From the NCBI GenBank assembly GCA_016235425.1, contig JACRLC010000030.1, forward strand, positions 32,913 through 96,912: a DNA stretch of 64,000 nt, read 5' to 3'. This stretch comes from Chloroflexota bacterium (GTDB lineage: Bacteria > Chloroflexota > Anaerolineae > Anaerolineales > Villigracilaceae). The notes below the pieces were generated by a model. The model was given only the letters and a program-made list of their open reading frames with translations. It made no database searches and was not told the origin of the DNA. The translations under genes were made by a program, and so were the position numbers. Below are positions 60,092 through 64,000 of the stretch, one piece after another; the first letter of the stretch is position 1; every line of letters starts with the position of its first letter.

Positions 60092-60781
60092 ATGAATAAC
60101 GTTTCCCAAGTCAATCTAATCTTGAGTCAACTTCGTCATTTCGAGGAGTTGCCCGATGAAATTCAACAGGCAGTAGCCGCGGCTGCAACCCATCGTCATT
60201 TCGACGCGGGACAAGTGATCTACGTGGAAGGCGAGCCTGCTGAATCAATTTATATTTTGGAATCTGGCTGGGTCAAAGCCACGCGCATGACGCGCGAGGG
60301 ACGCGAGCAGGCGATGATGTTTTTGCGTCCCGTCGAAGTGTTCGGCGACATTGCAGTATTCACTGGCACGACCTACCCAGGTACCGTCGTCGCGCTCGAG
60401 GATGTGGACGTATGGGTTATCCCCGCGCAAACGGTTCTTGATCTCATCCAACGCCAGCCCGCGTTTGCGACGGCTGTTATTCGTCATCTCGGCGAGCGCG
60501 TGCTCCATTACATCAGTCTCGTCGAAGACCTGTCCCTGCGAAGCGTGGAGTCGCGGCTGGCGCACACGTTGTTGCTTCATGCTGAACTGCGCGACGGGAA
60601 ACTGATCGTCCCGCGCCGCGATTGGACGACCTTCGATGAAATGGCAGTGCGACTCGGCACTGTGCGTGATGTGTTGAGCCGCGCGCTGAAAACGCTCGAA
60701 GCTGAGAATCTGCTCAGGGTGGAGAAGCACGCCATCGTCCTGCTTGACCCGAAGGGATTGGAACAACACGGCAGTTTGTGA
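60092..60781 (+). CDS. Crp/Fnr-family transcriptional regulator (second)
   Basis: A 229-residue regulator with an effector domain (HFDAGQVIYVEGEPAESIYILESGWVKAT, EVFGDIAVFTG) and a C-terminal HTH_Crp (about 170-215: WTTFDEMAVRLGTVRDVLSRAL). No FNR-type N-terminal cysteines are seen, so a DNR/NnrR-like or metabolite-sensing role is likelier than oxygen sensing by FeS. It is a separate unit between two strong terminators. Together with the first crp gene it may control the operators at 51598-51613 and 62235-62248. Confidence 0.93.
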   Translation: MNNVSQVNLILSQLRHFEELPDEIQQAVAAAATHRHFDAGQVIYVEGEPAESIYILESGWVKATRMTREGREQAMMFLRPVEVFGDIAVFTGTTYPGTVVALEDVDVWVIPAQTVLDLIQRQPAFATAVIRHLGERVLHYISLVEDLSLRSVESRLAHTLLLHAELRDGKLIVPRRDWTTFDEMAVRLGTVRDVLSRALKTLEAENLLRVEKHAIVLLDPKGLEQHGSL

Positions 60782-60807
60782 AAAACCGCACGACAAAAGT
60801 CGTACGC

Positions 60808-60855
60808 AAAAAACGGGCCAGTCTGTACACTCAAACAGACTGCCCCGTTTTTTTT
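60808..60855 (+). terminator. strong intrinsic terminator after the second crp/fnr gene
   Basis: AAAACGGGCCAGTCTGT and ACAGACTGCCCCGTTTT pair with one mismatch, followed by a run of T. A small GACAAAAGTC hairpin lies just before it. Confidence 0.9.
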
Positions 60856-60870
60856 GATTCGAGGAAACTT

Positions 60871-61185
60871 ATGACGAACGATCCTGAACAATGCTCTGAT
60901 GAAAAACTAAGGGACGCAATCCTGTCCCGCCTCGCAAAGGACAATCGTACCGCTTTCGCGAACCTGCGCGTGGGTGTGTTGAACGGCATCGCACATATCG
61001 CGGGAGTTGTTTCTTCGCTGGAGATCTACGTCGCCGCCGCAGAAATCACGGGGTCGGTTCGCGGTGTGCGCGGGGTGGTCAATCGCATCGAAGCGCCCGG
61101 CGCGCCCAGCCCATCTCGCACAATTCACCTGGACCTTCCCGCCGCCAACACAGAAAGGAAAGACAATGACAAAATCCCTGAATAA
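60871..61185 (+). CDS. BON-domain protein
   Basis: A 104-residue protein with a single BON domain: DEKLRDAILSRLAKDNRTAF, then LRVGVLNGIAHIAGVVSSL and the terminal VRGVRGVVNRIEAP. BON domains usually bind phospholipid or pair with other envelope proteins; no signal peptide is seen here. GAGGAAACTT precedes the ATG. It overlaps the next gene by 20 nt, starting an operon of three genes. Confidence 0.82.
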   Translation: MTNDPEQCSDEKLRDAILSRLAKDNRTAFANLRVGVLNGIAHIAGVVSSLEIYVAAAEITGSVRGVRGVVNRIEAPGAPSPSRTIHLDLPAANTERKDNDKIPE

Positions 61186-61420
61186 ATGGCTTCGAAAAAT
61201 CCACCGCTGGATCGCTGTTCCCACGGCCATTACGATTCCCTTCGGCGTAACCTTCAAACTGGTCGGCGATGAGCAATTACTGGCCGTATGGAAAAGGTGG
61301 GATGTGGCGCAGTCACCGATGATCCTCACCCTGGCAATCACGGGCAGTTATTTATATCTGCTTCCGTACTTCGTCAAATGGCGAAGAAAAAATAACACCA
61401 CAAAAGGAGAATCAAAATGA
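61166..61420 (+). CDS. small two-TM membrane protein
   Basis: An 84-residue protein: basic start WLRKIHRWIAVPTAITIPFG, a first hydrophobic stretch, MILTLAITGSYLYLLPYF as TM and a basic tail. The KIHRWIA..P pattern resembles the first helix of PepSY-type or cytochrome b-like membrane proteins, with a possible heme-ligand His, but it is too short to assign. AAAGGAAA precedes the ATG; its stop overlaps the next start (ATGA). Confidence 0.7.
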   Translation: MTKSLNKWLRKIHRWIAVPTAITIPFGVTFKLVGDEQLLAVWKRWDVAQSPMILTLAITGSYLYLLPYFVKWRRKNNTTKGESK

Positions 61421-62238
61421 AAAACAACTACAAGCTTGGGGCCGTACTGGCCGTCATCGGTATCCTGACCGGCCTTTTGGTCTTCTATCTGTTGGCCAGT
61501 CAATATAACCTGGTGATAGATGCGAAGGTCGCCACGGGACGGACGGATGAAGCAACTTCGGTAACCATCACGTATGCCGTTCTTGGTTGGATCGGGATCA
61601 CTGCCGGGGCAATCTGGGCGGCGGTCCTTTATGGCTTCCTCCACCGGGAAAAATGGGCCTGGTTCTGGGGAGCGGTCGCCGCAACGATCCAACTGCTGGT
61701 GGGATTCTTCCCGATGATCCCCGCCATGGACAGTCACCTGCCAACGCCCACCATCGCGGTCTTTGGCCTGGCCGCAGTATTGTGGTTTGGAATGCTTTTC
61801 ATCGGCGGTGTCGAGGGCAGGATCATTACGCTGACTTTCATCGCTGGGCTGGCCTACGTGTTGACCTTCATTGACGGGGTCGCGCCCATTTCCAAATACA
61901 CGACCTCACACGATGATCCTTTCTGGAACGGGATGTACGTGATGTCGCAACAGGTCAGTTGGTGGGGTGCAGCGGCCTGGGCGATCTTTATCTTTGCTGT
62001 ATTGAAGAAAAAATCATGGGCGATCCCCGTAGGTATTTTCGCAGGGGCAATGTCCATGATGGCCGGATATCCGCTGGGGCTGAATAATGCCCTCTTCGAA
62101 GTACACCGTTTCTCAATGTTCCTTCCCGCACCGCTTCTCAGCACTGGCCTGGTGATCTACCTGCTCCTGCCAGGCACGCAAAAAATGCTGGCTAATTGGG
62201 CTTCAAAGGCTGAGGACAGCAAAGCGGCTGTGAGTTGA
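61417..62238 (+). CDS. hypothetical eight-TM membrane protein
   Basis: A 273-residue protein with about eight TM segments, coupled by ATGA to the previous gene and preceded by AAAAGGAGAA. Loops are short; ISKYTTSHDDPFWNGMY is the longest hydrophilic stretch. Layout resembles the protein at 57170-58012. No family assigned; likely part of the same respiratory gene set. Confidence 0.72.
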   Translation: MKNNYKLGAVLAVIGILTGLLVFYLLASQYNLVIDAKVATGRTDEATSVTITYAVLGWIGITAGAIWAAVLYGFLHREKWAWFWGAVAATIQLLVGFFPMIPAMDSHLPTPTIAVFGLAAVLWFGMLFIGGVEGRIITLTFIAGLAYVLTFIDGVAPISKYTTSHDDPFWNGMYVMSQQVSWWGAAAWAIFIFAVLKKKSWAIPVGIFAGAMSMMAGYPLGLNNALFEVHRFSMFLPAPLLSTGLVIYLLLPGTQKMLANWASKAEDSKAAVS

Positions 62239-62248
62239 TATTTGTCAA
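62235..62248. promoter_or_regulatory. FNR/DNR-like box
   Basis: TTGAT-ATTT-GTCAA is a 5-4-5 site combining an FNR-type left half with a DNR/NnrR-type right half. It overlaps the previous stop codon. Its centre is 41.5 bp before a start predicted from TAGCAT at 62271-62276. Confidence 0.55.
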
Positions 62249-62326
62249 AGACAACCGGCGTGCCTCACGTTAGCATGGATATGGCATGACAGCAGGCCGG
62301 TTGACATCCCACATTGGAGATCCACT

Positions 62327-63704
62327 ATGCTGGCATTGAGAACAAGATTCAATTACCTCTTCAACTCCACCAAGGGACTCATCCTCGTAGCGATTGCGAT
62401 GGTCGGCATTGTCACCGCGATCTGGGGCATGCTCTCAGGCCCGATGGCTGAGATGGGCGTGCGCGAGGTGGTGATCAAAACTCTTGGCATGGACATCGTA
62501 CAAGCCGAGCGCGAAGGGCGCATCATTATCCTGTATCACTCGATTGCCATGGCGATCATCGCCATCGAGACTTACATGGTCACCGGGCTATTGAAGATGA
62601 AGCCTTTCTTCAAAACCGCCATCAATGCCATCATCACGGTCGGCTACCTCCTGACAATGGTCTTTGGCATGGGCTTCGCCTACTTCGGTCACAACTGGGC
62701 ATTCCATGGACTGTACATCACGGGCCTGTCGCTGATCTTCTTCGCAGGTGTGCTGTTGATTATTGCACTCTGGCCCTGGAACCCGGAATACTACATCACC
62801 GACAAAGACTATGCCCGTACAAAAAAAGGCGTGGACATGGAACGCGTGGCCTTTTTCGCCACCGCGGTTACCACAGTGATTTCGGCTTTGTTCGGCGCCA
62901 TCCCAGGCTCGTTCTTCGGCAACGGATTTGAAGTCTTCCTCGCGGAAAACATCATCCGTTACCCCGAAAAGACCACGCTGGAATATTCGGTCATCGGTCA
63001 CTTGCACATCATGCTGGCACTGATCGCCATCATGATCACCCTCATCATTGGCCGCTGGCTGGACTTCAAAGGCATCCTGCACAAGATCGCCATGCCGCTC
63101 ATGATTTTGGGAACCATCGTACTCAACCTCGGCGTGTGGGGTGTGGTCACTCCACTTGAACCCGTCGCGCACATGATCATCCACCTTCGGCCAAAAGATC
63201 GGCGCGCTCTTGCGCGACCCGCTCAAGTTTGGCCCGACGTGGCAGATGCTCTTCATGAATTTCACCACCAGCGGAATCGGCATCTTCATGGCCATCCGCC
63301 TCGACGAAATTTTCCGCGTCTGGCCGGCCCGCGAAGAACGCATCGAACTGACGGGACACTGGCACGTGCTCTCCGCCATCATCGCCACCATCATCCTGCT
63401 TCACTACGGCGGCATGAACGGCTTCAAAGGCAAACTGCGTCAGTGGTACGGCTGGAGCATCATCGTTCTCTCCGACATCGCCTTCGGTGCCGTGACCATC
63501 TTCGAAATGAAACGTCTCTTCATCACCGAAGCCGAACAGCAGCCGCTGGTCAACGGCCTCATGTATGCAATCGACTTCGGTCTCGGTATGTTGCTGGTCA
63601 TCCTTGCCGCATTGATGGTTTACCGCTTGACCGACCTGTTCAAACCCAAAGGACGCTGGACCGAAGAAGTGACTCACGAACTCGCACAGGAGGTGAATCA
63701 ATGA
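62327..63704 (+). pseudogene. His-rich polytopic membrane protein gene with a frameshift
   Basis: From the ATG after GGAGATCCACT the frame gives an 11-12 TM protein: GRIIILYHSIAMAIIAIETYMVTG, GHNWAFHGLY, EYSVIGHLHIMLALIAIM, up to VAHMIIH near 63181. Coding then continues in another frame (FGQKIGALLRDPLKFGPTW, ELTGHWHVLSAIIATIILLHYGG) to a stop at 63704, consistent with two lost bases at CATCCACCTTCGG. The HxH motifs suggest heme or metal binding in a heme-copper/NnrS-like protein. The original length would be about 459 residues. It may be truly broken or a sequencing error. Confidence 0.8.
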
Positions 63705-64000
63705 AGCGCCTCTTCCTGCCCCTCATCCTGTTGACCGTTTTACTGGCCTCGTGCGCCCCTGTAGAGGTTTCCGCGCCTGCGCCCTCGATCCGCGTCAACG
63801 CCGACACGAGCAAATGGACATCCATCCCTGCGGGCGAATTTCATCATGGTCAATTCAACGAGATGGCAACGATCAATTATGACTACGAGATGATGGTTTA
63901 CCTCGTCACCAATCAGCAGTACGCGGCATTCATCAATGCCGCGCTCGCCGAAGGCGGGATCAAAATTGACGGCGACAAAATCGCCGGCTTTTACTCAGGC
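63701..64000 (+). CDS. SUMF1/FGE-like lipoprotein (3' end beyond window)
   Basis: The start of a lipoprotein with a signal peptide and lipobox LLASC (Cys18), followed by TSIPAGEFHHGQFNE and MVYLVTNQQYAAFINAAL, the typical opening of the formylglycine-generating enzyme/SUMF1 domain. Many such proteins lack the catalytic cysteines and have other roles; the visible 100 residues do not reach that region. AGGAGGTGAATCA precedes the ATG, which overlaps the previous stop (ATGA). Lipid anchoring outside the membrane suggests an accessory role for an exported redox enzyme. Confidence 0.82.
   Translation, partial: MKRLFLPLILLTVLLASCAPVEVSAPAPSIRVNADTSKWTSIPAGEFHHGQFNEMATINYDYEMMVYLVTNQQYAAFINAALAEGGIKIDGDKIAGFYSG

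Noticed and set aside
62588..63394. 268-codon minus-strand open frame
   Set aside because: It is the shadow of the frameshifted His-rich membrane protein, whose two halves show clear coding pattern on the plus strand.
1..64000. tRNA or rRNA genes
   Set aside because: I looked for cloverleaf-like blocks and rRNA-like conserved segments in the intergenic regions and found none that I could support.

Overview
The window looks like chromosomal DNA of a Chloroflexota bacterium, most likely class Anaerolineae. This is inferred from the gene mix: a PhnCDE-type transporter with Chloroflexota-style lipoproteins, an F420-type luciferase-like oxidoreductase, SLH-anchored surface proteins, several Crp/Fnr regulators and many small palindromic repeats. 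No rRNA or tRNA gene was seen to confirm it. Protein-coding genes fill most of the sequence. No CRISPR array, phage or IS transposase is visible.

Left part (1-21.2 kb, mostly minus strand): a partial sulfatase lipoprotein; a RelBE-like pair coupled to an HD hydrolase; a decayed Crp/Fnr gene joined to a YdcF/SanA gene; a complete phosphonate/phosphate-type ABC operon with two binding lipoproteins, one ATPase and two unusually long permeases; then housekeeping and stress genes (ferritin, Dus, MsrA, ClpC, MazG-like, peroxiredoxin, M42 peptidase, PIG-V-like glycosyltransferase, thioesterase).

Middle (21.4-42.9 kb): two exported proteins ending in nearly identical triple-SLH anchors, one a GH16 glucanase; a heterodimeric ABC exporter; an APH-like kinase; a GNAT; Tex; a BglII/BstYI-like restriction-modification pair; a GH1 beta-glucosidase; RlmB; a nucleotidyltransferase pair; a PLP decarboxylase-like enzyme; and a broken DUF4143 ATPase.

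Right part (43-64 kb) is a respiratory island. A minus-strand operon encodes a heme-copper enzyme (one-TM subunit, CuA subunit II, catalytic subunit I), followed by a SafE-like copper protein, a CopA/FixI-like copper ATPase and a cytochrome b/ferredoxin fusion. Subunit I has glutamine where oxygen reductases carry the cross-linked tyrosine, so a nitric oxide reductase role (eNOR-like) is suspected. The operon has a palindromic Crp/Fnr-type operator centred about 41.5 bp before its predicted start. Two crp/fnr genes, a cupin, several polytopic membrane proteins, cytochrome b561, a NapH-like ferredoxin and a frameshifted His-rich membrane protein preceded by an FNR-like box lie on the plus strand. 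An FGE/SUMF1-like lipoprotein runs off the right end.

Two genome-scale habits stand out. Palindromic repeats lie inside conserved genes in frame (ABC exporter, Tex, CopA, cytochrome b fusion) or form a C-terminus (GNAT). Many genes also lack a Shine-Dalgarno site and have a TANNNT -10 box only 6-10 nt before the ATG, which suggests common leaderless transcription.
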